Positions 9,477-17,193 of a stretch of DNA of 64,000 nt are shown one piece after another. Position 1 is the first letter of the stretch. The number at the start of each line of letters is the position of its first letter. Source of the DNA: Paraburkholderia sp. (GTDB lineage: Bacteria; Pseudomonadota; Gammaproteobacteria; Burkholderiales; Burkholderiaceae); NCBI RefSeq assembly GCF_028283785.1, contig NZ_JAPWKB010000005.1, positions 186,001-250,000 of the forward strand, given 5' to 3'. Under the pieces are notes generated by a model. It made no database searches. It was not told the origin of the DNA and was given only the letters and a program-made list of their open reading frames with translations. A program made the position numbers and the translations under genes.

Positions 9477-10141
9477 GCGGCAACCTGTCTGCGTCGATTC
9501 ACGGCAGCGCCGAAAGCAGCTTGCGCGAAGAAATCTGCGTGGTCGGCGCGAACCTCTATTCGCGCGGCTACACGGTCGGCAGCGCGGGCAATATCAGCGC
9601 GCGTCTCGACGACGGCTGGCTGATCACGCCGACCGACGCGTGTCTGGGCCGGCTCGATCCGGCCGACATCGCGAAAGTCGGTCTGGACGGACAACCGGTA
9701 TCGGGCGGCAAGCCTTCGAAGACGCTCGAACTGCATCGCGGCATTTACGCGGCGAACAGCGAAGCACGCGGCATCGTCCATACGCATTCCACACATCTGG
9801 TCGCGTTGACGCTGGCAGGCGTCTGGAAAGAGGACGACATCCTGCCGCCGATCACGCCTTACTATGTGATGAAAGTGGGACACGTCCCGCTGATTCGCTA
9901 TCGACGCCCCGGCGATCCGCAAGCGGCCGCGCAGATCGCCGCACTCGCCGCCGACGTGCGCGCGGTGTTGCTCGAACGGCTTGGGCCGGTGACGTGGGAG
10001 CGTTCGGTGTCGCACGCGTCGTACGTGCTCGAAGAACTGGAAGAGACCGCGCGGCTATGGTTGATGACGACGCCGCGTCCCGATCCGCTGGATGAAGCCG
10101 CGATCGAAGAATTGCGGCAGACGTTTCGCGCGCGCTGGTAG
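9473..10141 (+). CDS. otnC: 3-oxo-tetronate 4-phosphate decarboxylase (class II aldolase/adducin family)
   Basis: A 222-residue class II aldolase-like metal enzyme. It shows GSAGNISARL (phosphate-binding loop of the fold) near residue 36, the metal-binding HTHSTH at about residue 101, and SHASYVLEELEETA near residue 180. In the L-threonate/D-erythronate pathways this enzyme converts 3-oxo-tetronate 4-phosphate to dihydroxyacetone phosphate plus CO2. It overlaps otnK by 4 bp and is followed about 55 bp later by a strong terminator, so otnK-otnC is a two-gene operon. Confidence 0.9.
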   Translation: MSGNLSASIHGSAESSLREEICVVGANLYSRGYTVGSAGNISARLDDGWLITPTDACLGRLDPADIAKVGLDGQPVSGGKPSKTLELHRGIYAANSEARGIVHTHSTHLVALTLAGVWKEDDILPPITPYYVMKVGHVPLIRYRRPGDPQAAAQIAALAADVRAVLLERLGPVTWERSVSHASYVLEELEETARLWLMTTPRPDPLDEAAIEELRQTFRARW

Positions 10142-10196
10142 CGTGCGATAGCACGGTCAGCCGCGATCTCGCGCTGACGCCGTGCCCAGCCACACG

Positions 10197-10250
10197 CCGA
10201 TGCTTCGTGCTACCTGAGCAGTCGGCGCGAAGCATCGGTTTTTGTTTTTT
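10197..10250 (+). terminator. Rho-independent terminator after otnK-otnC
   Basis: Perfect 11-bp stem CCGATGCTTCG (10197-10207) / CGAAGCATCGG (10228-10238), followed by TTTTTGTTTTTT (10239-10250). A second hairpin (GCACGG...CCGTGC, around 10152-10186) precedes it. Confidence 0.85.
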
Positions 10251-10253
10251 GCG

Positions 10254-10787
10254 CTAACGGGTGCCCGTTTTCACACCGGCGCAGGCGGTGATGGCCAGCG
10301 GACCGACCACCGTGCCGACCGGCACCGGAATCGTCCAGTGCGTGCGGTTTCGCGTGGTCGTCGCGGTCAATGCGGCGCTGTCGCTGCCGTTCAGCATCAG
10401 CAGATACGATGCGTCGCTCGACATCGGCCGCCAGAACGCTTCGTAGCCGCTGCCGAAGCGTTCGAGCGCGAGCGTGCCGAACGTCCGGCCGCCGTGCGCG
10501 TCGTATAGCGCAATCGCTTCGCCGTCGTTCAGCGCGAACGCGCCTTCGCGAAAACTTGCCGCGTTGTTCGGCACGGTCGTCGCGCCGTGCCCTTTCAGCA
10601 TCCCGCAGCCACCGGCCGGCGCGGCCGGAAGCACCGGCGTGATCGTGGCCGCATACGCCGACGATGCAATCGCAAGCGACGCGACGACGCAAGCGGTACG
10701 AGCGACACATGCCGCGATTGCGTGCGCTGTCGCGCCTCCTTGGCGGCGGATTGCGGCGTGCCGGCCGCCGCGCGTGATAACTGTCAT
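10254..10787 (-). CDS. Exported hypothetical protein
   Basis: About 177 residues from an ATG at 10787; an in-frame reading extends further upstream but the earlier part looks non-coding. Residues about 23-47 form a signal peptide (ending ASSAYAA), so the product is periplasmic or secreted. The mature part has two cysteines (GGCGM and ITACAG) that could form one disulfide. I recognise no family. It converges on the otnK-otnC terminator and has no clear partner. Confidence 0.6.
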   Translation of the reverse strand: MTVITRGGRHAAIRRQGGATAHAIAACVARTACVVASLAIASSAYAATITPVLPAAPAGGCGMLKGHGATTVPNNAASFREGAFALNDGEAIALYDAHGGRTFGTLALERFGSGYEAFWRPMSSDASYLLMLNGSDSAALTATTTRNRTHWTIPVPVGTVVGPLAITACAGVKTGTR

Positions 10788-10959
10788 GCCCTTCGTTCCT
10801 TGCTGTTGTTCATCGTGCCGCGATACGTGACGTCGTGGATCGCGGTGTGCTGCGGACAGGCATTTTGTCCGTCTGGACCGGGCTGCGTGAACCCTGCATG
10901 TATACTTTTGTCTCTCTATGCTGTCATCAACGAACCGCTCAAGGCGGCTGCACTCGCGA

Positions 10960-11391
10960 ATGAAGGTTATCACCGCTGTATCCGCTCTCCTGCTGATCTG
11001 CTGGACCTGCCACCAGGCCTACGCCGATCCCCAGACCGACATGCCCGACGAATACGACTATCTGCGACGCATGCATGTGCCCGACGCAGTCGCGAACTGC
11101 GTGGCCGCGTTCGACCGTTGGGTCAGAACCGCATCGCGCTACGACTCGTTCATGGTGCCCGACCGCAGCGCGCTCAATGCGACCACCGTGGCCGGCTCGA
11201 CACCGGGCACCGCACCCGTGATCGCACTCGCCGACGCCGATACGTCGTCGCCGGTCGACAAGACCGTGGGCTTGCGCGCATTCGCGAAGGTACGCGACAA
11301 GTACCGCTGGGTGCCCGTGCGCGCAACCTGCGGAATTGCCGATAGCGAAGTGGTTTCCGTGAGTCTGCAACCGGAAGAGATCGTGCGCTGA
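10960..11391 (+). CDS. Small exported hypothetical protein
   Basis: A 143-residue product from the ATG at 10960 with a clear signal peptide (MKVITAVSALLLICWTCHQAYA). The mature region has a pair of separated cysteines (AVANCVAAFD and VRATCGIAD), consistent with a disulfide-bonded periplasmic protein. An upstream in-frame ATG at 10918 would add 14 residues before the signal peptide and is less likely. The family is not recognised. It is transcribed away from the exported-protein gene at 10254-10787. Confidence 0.6.
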   Translation: MKVITAVSALLLICWTCHQAYADPQTDMPDEYDYLRRMHVPDAVANCVAAFDRWVRTASRYDSFMVPDRSALNATTVAGSTPGTAPVIALADADTSSPVDKTVGLRAFAKVRDKYRWVPVRATCGIADSEVVSVSLQPEEIVR

Positions 11392-11848
11392 CGATGCGGC
11401 GTGGAACGGAATCCGCATGCAAATGCAAGTCCCACGCCCATTGACCGGAATCGCAACAGCTATTTGCGGATTCCGAAAGAATCCCCGATAAAACTCTAAA
11501 AGCGGCGATTTAAACCGCCTATATATTACAAGGCATTCCCGTTGCAATAAATTGGAATGACCTGAAATGCGCGTGCGATTGTCCGGGTGAATGGTGCGTG
11601 ATACGCTTCGCGCACTTGATGACTCCGAGAAAGGCTTGAAATCAGGTACTTGGGGCGTGCTCGCGAGAGGAGCACGCCCCATTTCGTTTGTGACGACGGC
11701 GCATCGCGGCAACAATAATAAATCGAAAGTTAAATGCGTGTGTCGTAGCAAAAATGCAACGTCAAGTCCTATATCAACACAATGCGCGGACTCCTCAGAT
11801 ATTCTCCGCAACTCGTTAGCATTCGCTTTCGTGTACGGAGAGAAATAA
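11392..11848. other. 457-bp gene-free leader region of the porin gene
   Basis: No convincing coding sequence. It is more AT-rich than the surroundings, as expected for a strong promoter region, and contains the 11-bp hairpin at 11652-11680. The porin ribosome site GGAGAGAA lies just before the ATG at 11849. A small reading frame ending at 11848 runs through the hairpin and is rejected. Confidence 0.6.
11652..11680 (+). repeat. Perfect stem-loop upstream of the porin gene
   Basis: GGGGCGTGCTC (11652-11662), 7-nt loop, GAGCACGCCCC (11670-11680). The run after it (ATTTCGTTTG) is a weak T-tract, so it may be a terminator of an upstream transcript or a structured 5' leader about 170 nt before the porin start. 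Confidence 0.6.
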
Positions 11849-12997
11849 ATGAAAAAGATCGCACTGTCGAGCCTCTCGCTCGCACTCCTTGGCGCCGCAG
11901 GTGTAGCACACGCACAAAGCTCGGTCACGCTGTACGGCCTGATCGACACGGGCCTGACCTACTCGAGCAACTCGACGGGTCATAGCAACTTCCAGCAAGC
12001 CAGCGGCATTCTGAACGGTAACCGTTTTGGTCTGCGCGGCTCGGAAGATCTGGGCAACGGTCTGAAGGCAGTCTTCGTGCTGGAAAACGGCTTCAACCTG
12101 TCGAACGGCAAGCTGGGTCAAAACAGCCGCATGTTCGGTCGTCAGGCATTTGTCGGTCTGTCGAGCAACCAGTTCGGTACGGTCACGATGGGTCGTCAAT
12201 ACGACTCGCTGGTGGACAATGTGGCACCGCTGTCGCTGAACGGCACGCAAAACGGTGGCACGCTGGCATCGCACCCGTACGACAACGACAACCTGAACAA
12301 CTCGGTTCGTATCAACAACGCTGTCAAGTTCCAAAGCGTGAACTATGACGGCTTCAAGTTCGGCGCGTTGTACGGCTTCTCGAACGCAGCTGGCAGCTTT
12401 GCTGACAGCCGCGCATACAGCCTGGGCGCTTCGTACCAGTTCGGCGGCCTGAAGGTTGCTGCAGGTTACCTGCAACTGAACGGCGCAGGCTCGACGACGA
12501 ACACGAGCGGCGCAGTGGCGACCAGCTCGGATTCGACGTTCACGGCAGCACGTCAACGTTCGTACGGCGCAGGCATCAACTACGCTTTCGGCGCAGCTAA
12601 CGTCGGCCTGGTGGTCACGCAAACGCAACTGAACGGCGCATCGTCGATCAACTCGTCGAACGCATCGGTCGGTGGCGCACTGGCAATCAACAGCGGCAGC
12701 GCTCGCTTCACGAACTACGAAGTCAACGGCCACTACGCGATGACGCCGGCATGGACGCTGTCGGGCGCTTACACGTTCACGGACGCAAGCCTGAACGGCG
12801 CGAGCCCGAAGTACCATCAAGTCACGCTGCAATCGGACTACGCGCTGTCGAAGCGTACCGACGTCTATGCTGAAGCTGCATACCAGCACGTGACGGGCAC
12901 GGGCAACTCGGGCGTGACGGCTGAGATCGTCGGCGTGAGCGCATCGTCGACCGACTCGCAGATCGTCGGCACGGTTGGTATCCGTCACCGCTTCTAA
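11849..12997 (+). CDS. Gram-negative trimeric porin (major general porin)
   Basis: A 382-residue outer-membrane beta-barrel porin of the Burkholderia OmpC-like family. A signal peptide (MKKIALSSLSLALLGAAGVAHA) precedes the mature start QSSVTLYGLIDTGL, the family hallmark; the protein ends in phenylalanine (VGIRHRF), the C-terminal signature for BAM-mediated assembly. Codon choice is unusually uniform compared with neighbours, which suggests very high expression. A long regulated-looking leader precedes it and a strong terminator follows, so it is monocistronic. Confidence 0.95.
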   Translation: MKKIALSSLSLALLGAAGVAHAQSSVTLYGLIDTGLTYSSNSTGHSNFQQASGILNGNRFGLRGSEDLGNGLKAVFVLENGFNLSNGKLGQNSRMFGRQAFVGLSSNQFGTVTMGRQYDSLVDNVAPLSLNGTQNGGTLASHPYDNDNLNNSVRINNAVKFQSVNYDGFKFGALYGFSNAAGSFADSRAYSLGASYQFGGLKVAAGYLQLNGAGSTTNTSGAVATSSDSTFTAARQRSYGAGINYAFGAANVGLVVTQTQLNGASSINSSNASVGGALAINSGSARFTNYEVNGHYAMTPAWTLSGAYTFTDASLNGASPKYHQVTLQSDYALSKRTDVYAEAAYQHVTGTGNSGVTAEIVGVSASSTDSQIVGTVGIRHRF

Positions 12998-13030
12998 GCG
13001 GCTGGCAGTACCGAGTACCGAGCATGAAGA

Positions 13031-13058
13031 AAAAAGCCCGCGAAAGCGGGCTTTTTTT
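13031..13058 (+). terminator. Strong Rho-independent terminator of the porin gene
   Basis: AAAAAGCCCGC, GAAA tetraloop, GCGGGC, then seven T (13052-13058). The A-tract on the other side makes it potentially bidirectional, also serving the convergent gene at 13131-13457. Confidence 0.92.
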
Positions 13059-13130
13059 GTTGGGGGGGGGTCGGCTCGACGTCGGGTTGCAAGCGTTTGC
13101 GTTTCTGCTGCGATCACGTCACGTGCTACG

Positions 13131-13457
13131 TCACGATTGTTTTCTTGAGGCTGACGTCTCTTCCTCTTCGATGCGGCGCTCGACCCTTTCGACGTCCGCA
13201 ATATTGTCCAGCACGTACTGCCGGTAAGCCTGAGCGGCTGCATGGATTTGCGTCCATTGATCGATCAATAACATCGTGGGCGTGGCGGATTCGAAGATCG
13301 TAAACACAAGGGTTGTATCCTCGTGCATGCCCAATCGCATGAACGGCGAATATCGATCGACGGAATACACCTCTCCAGCCGGCACCCGGTAGACGAACAC
13401 ATACGGATGCGGCACCGTTATATCAATGACATCCTCGAAGTAGAGCGTTTCCATCAT
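13131..13457 (-). CDS. Small hypothetical protein
   Basis: About 108 residues from ATG at 13457 (a second ATG follows directly at 13454); AGGA lies about 13 bp upstream. The product is soluble, without signal peptide: a beta-rich N-terminal half (YFEDVIDITVPHPYVFVYRV) and an acidic helical C-terminus (RVERRIEEEETSASRKQS). No family is recognised. It lies with another small orphan gene between a porin and a chemoreceptor; a longer in-frame reading to 13547 is possible but lacks a better start. Confidence 0.5.
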   Translation of the reverse strand: MMETLYFEDVIDITVPHPYVFVYRVPAGEVYSVDRYSPFMRLGMHEDTTLVFTIFESATPTMLLIDQWTQIHAAAQAYRQYVLDNIADVERVERRIEEEETSASRKQS

Positions 13458-13610
13458 TGCTTTCGAAGTCCTGTGAATGCGCCCGTGAACACCCGCCTGT
13501 TGAGACTCCAACCGGTTTGCGCAAAGTTCGATTCCACGCCAGATCAAAGATCTATCGCAGTCGAGTCACTGACACAGACCCATGCGGAACGCTGCGCGCT
13601 CGTCTCAGCC

Positions 13611-13853
13611 TTATCGCCCGGCTTGCATTGCTTTCCTGATTTCAATCAGCGCCTCGATCAGTTCATCTAGCGGAACCGTGCGCGCCATCCTTCCGTCGTC
13701 CTCCGGTCCGCCAAGTTCGGCGAGCAGATTTTCGACGCCGTTTTCCTGATTCACTCTCACAACCGGAAAGCGGTCCAACAGAATTTCCAACGTCGGCTTT
13801 TCGTATTCGTTCATTGCCGATGACCAGGCAATTTCGAGTTTGCTCGTCTTCAT
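13611..13853 (-). CDS. Small hypothetical protein
   Basis: About 80 residues from the ATG at 13853 (MKTSKLEIAWSSAMNEYEKP). Acidic and soluble, with a predicted C-terminal helix (LDELIEALIEIRKAMQAG). The reading frame stays open upstream to 14117, but that part has poor coding character. No family is recognised. Same strand as the small gene at 13131-13457 with a 153-bp gap, so co-transcription is possible. Confidence 0.45.
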   Translation of the reverse strand: MKTSKLEIAWSSAMNEYEKPTLEILLDRFPVVRVNQENGVENLLAELGGPEDDGRMARTVPLDELIEALIEIRKAMQAGR

Positions 13854-14163
13854 GGCTTCGTAACCTAGTTGCTCGGCCGAGGGTTGAGGACACCGCTGAA
13901 TTGACCGGCTTTGTGATCCCCCTGTTCCGTTCGGCGCCCGAAAGTCTACTCCGCCTCTTCCCGACTCCGTTCTGACCAGGCGCAACGACGTACCATACCG
14001 CCCCCTTACATTTACATAAAGGAATCCCCCCAACCTGCCGTTAATGCGCATACGGGAGCACATGTCCCGTTGTCGCCAAAACTCGTGCCCTATCGACCGT
14101 GGTGCGAAATCAGGCACTGTGCGTCAGCACCGGCAAGTAACCAAGAGCATTCGAAGTCGAGTC
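13854..14163. other. 310-bp gene-free region upstream of a chemoreceptor
   Basis: Divergent intergenic space between a small orphan gene (minus) and the chemoreceptor at 14164 (plus). It holds a candidate sigma-28 promoter at 14017-14044; I see no other feature. Confidence 0.5.
14017..14044 (+). promoter_or_regulatory. Candidate sigma-28-type promoter for the second chemoreceptor
   Basis: TAAA (14017-14020), 16-nt spacer, GCCGTTAA (14037-14044). The spacer is one base longer than the usual 15 and the -10 element has one mismatch to GCCGATAA. It lies 120 bp before the ATG at 14164. Confidence 0.45.
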
Positions 14164-15651
14164 ATGGATCAAGCAAACACCAGGCAAACCGCGCCACGCG
14201 GCCCAAAGGAAGACCTCGCCCGTATCGCCCGCAACGGCGATCTGGTGATGTATGTGACGCTAGTGGCGGCATTCGCGGCCTGCATTGCGCTAGGTCTGGT
14301 CTACGACGATCTCGCGCTCGGACTCCCCTATGCCTGCGCGGTCCTCGTGATCGGCAGCGGCTTCTACTTCATGGGTCGCGGCACCGTCTGGGGTTGGGCA
14401 GGACTGGTGAGCTGCAACGTCGCCGCCGTGACCTTGCACATGCAACTCAGCCGTGGACTCACCGAATTGCACTTCGGCGTATTCGTGCTGCTGGGCCTGA
14501 TGCTGGTCTATCGCGACTGGCGCCCGATCGTGCTGGGCGCAACCCTGTTCGCGGTTCAGCACATCGCCCTCGATCGCATGATGGCGCTGCACTTCGGGGT
14601 CTACTGCACCGCCGAAGCAAACTTCCCGAGAATCCTGCTGCACGCGGCGTATGTGATCGTGCAAACCTCGATCGAGGTGTATCTCGCGATCGGACTGCGC
14701 TCGTCCTCGATCGAGGCGTCCGAGCTCGCCGGTCTGGTGCGTCACGTGAACCGGCGTTCGGCGATCTGCCTCGATGTGTCGTCGGTCGCGGTGAACTCCG
14801 CTCTGGCCTGCTCGCTGAAAGATTCGCTGACCCGGGTGCAGCACGCGATGGCCGAAGTCAGCCAGGCCGCCGACGCCGTGAAGCAGTCGTCCGCCGAGAT
14901 CGCGTCCGGCACGCTCGATCTGAGCCAACGCACCGAACGTCAGGCGATCAGCCTGCAACAGACCGCCGCATCGATCGAACAGATCAACGGCGGCGTGCGC
15001 GAAACCGCCGACACGACCAGCCAGACCGGCACGCTAGCCGTTTCGGCATCGACTGCGGCAAGCAGCGGCAGCGAAGCGATGAACCGCGTGGTCGAGACGA
15101 TGTCGAGCATCGACGAGTCGTCCACCCGCATCAACGACATCACGTCCGTGATCGATTCGATCGCGTTTCAGACCAACCTTCTCGCGCTCAATGCCGCCGT
15201 CGAAGCGGCGCGAGCGGGTGAAGCGGGACGGAGTTTCGCGGTGGTCGCGGGAGAAGTACGCTCGCTCGCGCAACGATCGGCGTCAGCCGCGCGCGAGATC
15301 AAGCAGTTGCTTGCGGAAAGCATGTCGCGCGTGAAAATGGGCAACGCGCTGGTCGGCAAGGCGGGAGGCGTCATGACGGGCATCGTCGTTCAGACGTCGC
15401 GCGTGAGCCAGTTGATCGGCCAGATGATGAACTCGGCCGAACGGCAGTCGGCCGGTATTGGTCGGGTTTCCGACGCGGTTTCGCAACTCGATTCCGTCAC
15501 GCAGCAAAATGCGGCGCTGGTCGAAGAAAGCGCGGCGGCCGCCAGCAGTCTCGCGGCACAGGCCGACCGTCTGCATCGCGTGGTGCAGCAGTTCTCGCTG
15601 ACAGACGACGACGTGCCGGTCCGCATGGCCCGACGCGGCCGCGCACGCTAA
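14164..15651 (+). CDS. Methyl-accepting chemotaxis protein with multi-pass membrane domain
   Basis: A 495-residue chemoreceptor from ATG 14164 (MDQANTRQ). Instead of two TM segments around a periplasmic sensor, residues about 25-190 hold roughly six hydrophobic segments with short loops. The cytoplasmic signalling region follows, with [22 protein letters not shown] and the tip [21 protein letters not shown] see no clear HAMP domain between the membrane part and the signalling helices. Such an anchor suggests sensing of a membrane-dissolved or intracellular cue, for example redox state (inference). A candidate FliA promoter lies upstream and a hairpin follows the stop. Confidence 0.85.
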   Translation: MDQANTRQTAPRGPKEDLARIARNGDLVMYVTLVAAFAACIALGLVYDDLALGLPYACAVLVIGSGFYFMGRGTVWGWAGLVSCNVAAVTLHMQLSRGLTELHFGVFVLLGLMLVYRDWRPIVLGATLFAVQHIALDRMMALHFGVYCTAEANFPRILLHAAYVIVQTSIEVYLAIGLRSSSIEASELAGLVRHVNRRSAICLDVSSVAVNSALACSLKDSLTRVQHAMAEVSQAADAVKQSSAEIASGTLDLSQRTERQAISLQQTAASIEQINGGVRETADTTSQTGTLAVSASTAASSGSEAMNRVVETMSSIDESSTRINDITSVIDSIAFQTNLLALNAAVEAARAGEAGRSFAVVAGEVRSLAQRSASAAREIKQLLAESMSRVKMGNALVGKAGGVMTGIVVQTSRVSQLIGQMMNSAERQSAGIGRVSDAVSQLDSVTQQNAALVEESAAAASSLAAQADRLHRVVQQFSLTDDDVPVRMARRGRAR

Positions 15652-15669
15652 CGCCGCGACCGACTATGG

Positions 15670-15701
15670 CGGGAGCCGGATTCGACTCCCGTTACTTTCT
15701 T
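15670..15701 (+). terminator. Likely terminator between convergent genes
   Basis: CGGGAG (15670-15675) / CTCCCG (15686-15691) followed by TTACTTTCTT. It sits between the chemoreceptor stop and the end of the convergent outer-membrane channel gene. Confidence 0.55.
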
Positions 15702-17193
15702 ACTGCGCGGCGGTCTTTTCCGCCGCCTCCGACGGCTGCCAGCCGCCACCCAACGCCTTCACCAGCAACACCGCATCCTGAAGCGCCTGGCCGCTGTAAT
15801 CGAGCGACAGTTTCCGGTCCTGCATCTCCGTCAACTGCGTATCCAGCACGTCCATCCGGCTGGACGTTCCCGCGTCGAAGCCGCGCAACTGGCTCGCCGA
15901 CAACTCGCCGCTACGCACGGCCACCGCCTGCGCCGCCACCGCCTGTTGCGACGTGATCTGGACTGCGCTCAGATAGTCCTCGACATCCTGGAACGCGCTC
16001 AACACCGTCTGACGATACGACGCCACCTGCTGATCGTAATTCGCGCGTGCCTGATCGACTGCGGCACTGGTTGCGCCTGCATCGAAAATCGTCTGCGCGA
16101 CGTTCAGGCCGAGCGACCAGAAACGCGTCGGTAGCGACACCAGATGCGCGAGCGACGTGCCGCTGTAGCCGCCGTCGGCCGACAGCGTCAGCGTCGGAAA
16201 GTAGCCCGCTTTCGCCACGCCGATCTTCGCGTTGTACTCGGCCACCGTGCGCTCCGCCTGCACCACGTCCGGACGACGCTGCAACAGCAGCGACGGCACC
16301 GTCGCGGGCAATACCGGCAACTCGAAACGGTAATCGTCCTGCACCGGCAACGAGAACGTCGCGGGCGCTTCGCCGACCAGCACCGCAATCGCATGCTCGT
16401 ACTGACGACGCGTCAGTTGCGCGGTCGCGATGCTTTCGTCGATCGCCTGCATCGTGTTGTGCGCCGTGCGCACATCGTCGTAAGACGACACGCCGTTCCT
16501 GAATTTCGCTTCCGTCAGCGCGAGCAGTTCGGCATCGATCCGGCGTTGCCCGACGAGCAGCGCCAGGTCCGCATCGGCGAGACGCAAGGTGAAATAATCG
16601 ACCGTCAGCGTCGCGAGGATGCTCAGGCGCTCGCCGGCGAGTTGCGCGTCGGACGCGTCGGCGGCGGCCCGGCTCGATTCGACCGAACGACGCACACTGC
16701 CCCACAGGTCCGGCTCCCAGCTCGCTTCGAGCTCACCCGTCACGTTTTTGGTCGTGTAACTACTGACGCTGCCCGACGAACTCGAATACGTGGACGACGA
16801 CGATGCACCGCCGCCCGAACGCGTGCCCGATCCCGCGAACGATACCGTCGGGAACAGGCTCGCGCGACTCGCCGCCACCTGCGCGCGCGCCGAACGGTAC
16901 GCGGCTTCGTATTCGGCGATCGTCTGGTTCGCTTTGAGCGCGCGCTCGCACAACGCATTCAGCGTGTCGTCATGGAACAGCGTCCACCAGCGGCTGTCGA
17001 TCGCGCCGGCCGGGTCCGGCGTCGCCTGCTGCCACAATCCCGAAGCGGTCTGTTCCTTGTACGTCGCCGGAACGGTCATCGCCGGACGCACATAGTCGGG
17101 TCCGATCGTGCAGGCGGCGCACAGCGTCGCGAGCGCGATCGTCGATACGCGTCGCACATGGCGGATCGCGCGAGGCACCGGTGTTAACTTCAT
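15700..17193 (-). CDS. RND efflux outer-membrane lipoprotein channel (NodT/OprM family)
   Basis: A 497-residue TolC-like outer-membrane factor. A lipoprotein signal with lipobox LCAAC lies at about residues 24-28, followed by TIGPDYVRPA, typical of the NodT family; two repeated outer-membrane-efflux domains fill the rest, with the YFPTLTLSADGGYSG and SAFQDVEDYLSAV segments. It is the last gene of an mdtABC-like operon and overlaps the MdtC gene by 4 bp (ATGA). The four-gene set matches MuxABC-OpmB of Pseudomonas in order. A short Ser/Thr-rich segment (SSSSTYSSSSGSVSSY, about residues 130-145) is present. Confidence 0.93.
   Translation of the reverse strand: MKLTPVPRAIRHVRRVSTIALATLCAACTIGPDYVRPAMTVPATYKEQTASGLWQQATPDPAGAIDSRWWTLFHDDTLNALCERALKANQTIAEYEAAYRSARAQVAASRASLFPTVSFAGSGTRSGGGASSSSTYSSSSGSVSSYTTKNVTGELEASWEPDLWGSVRRSVESSRAAADASDAQLAGERLSILATLTVDYFTLRLADADLALLVGQRRIDAELLALTEAKFRNGVSSYDDVRTAHNTMQAIDESIATAQLTRRQYEHAIAVLVGEAPATFSLPVQDDYRFELPVLPATVPSLLLQRRPDVVQAERTVAEYNAKIGVAKAGYFPTLTLSADGGYSGTSLAHLVSLPTRFWSLGLNVAQTIFDAGATSAAVDQARANYDQQVASYRQTVLSAFQDVEDYLSAVQITSQQAVAAQAVAVRSGELSASQLRGFDAGTSSRMDVLDTQLTEMQDRKLSLDYSGQALQDAVLLVKALGGGWQPSEAAEKTAAQ

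Noticed and set aside
11591..11848. An 85-codon frame ending directly before the porin ATG
   Set aside because: It runs through the perfect hairpin at 11652-11680, has no ribosome site and no recognisable features; the region looks like a leader.
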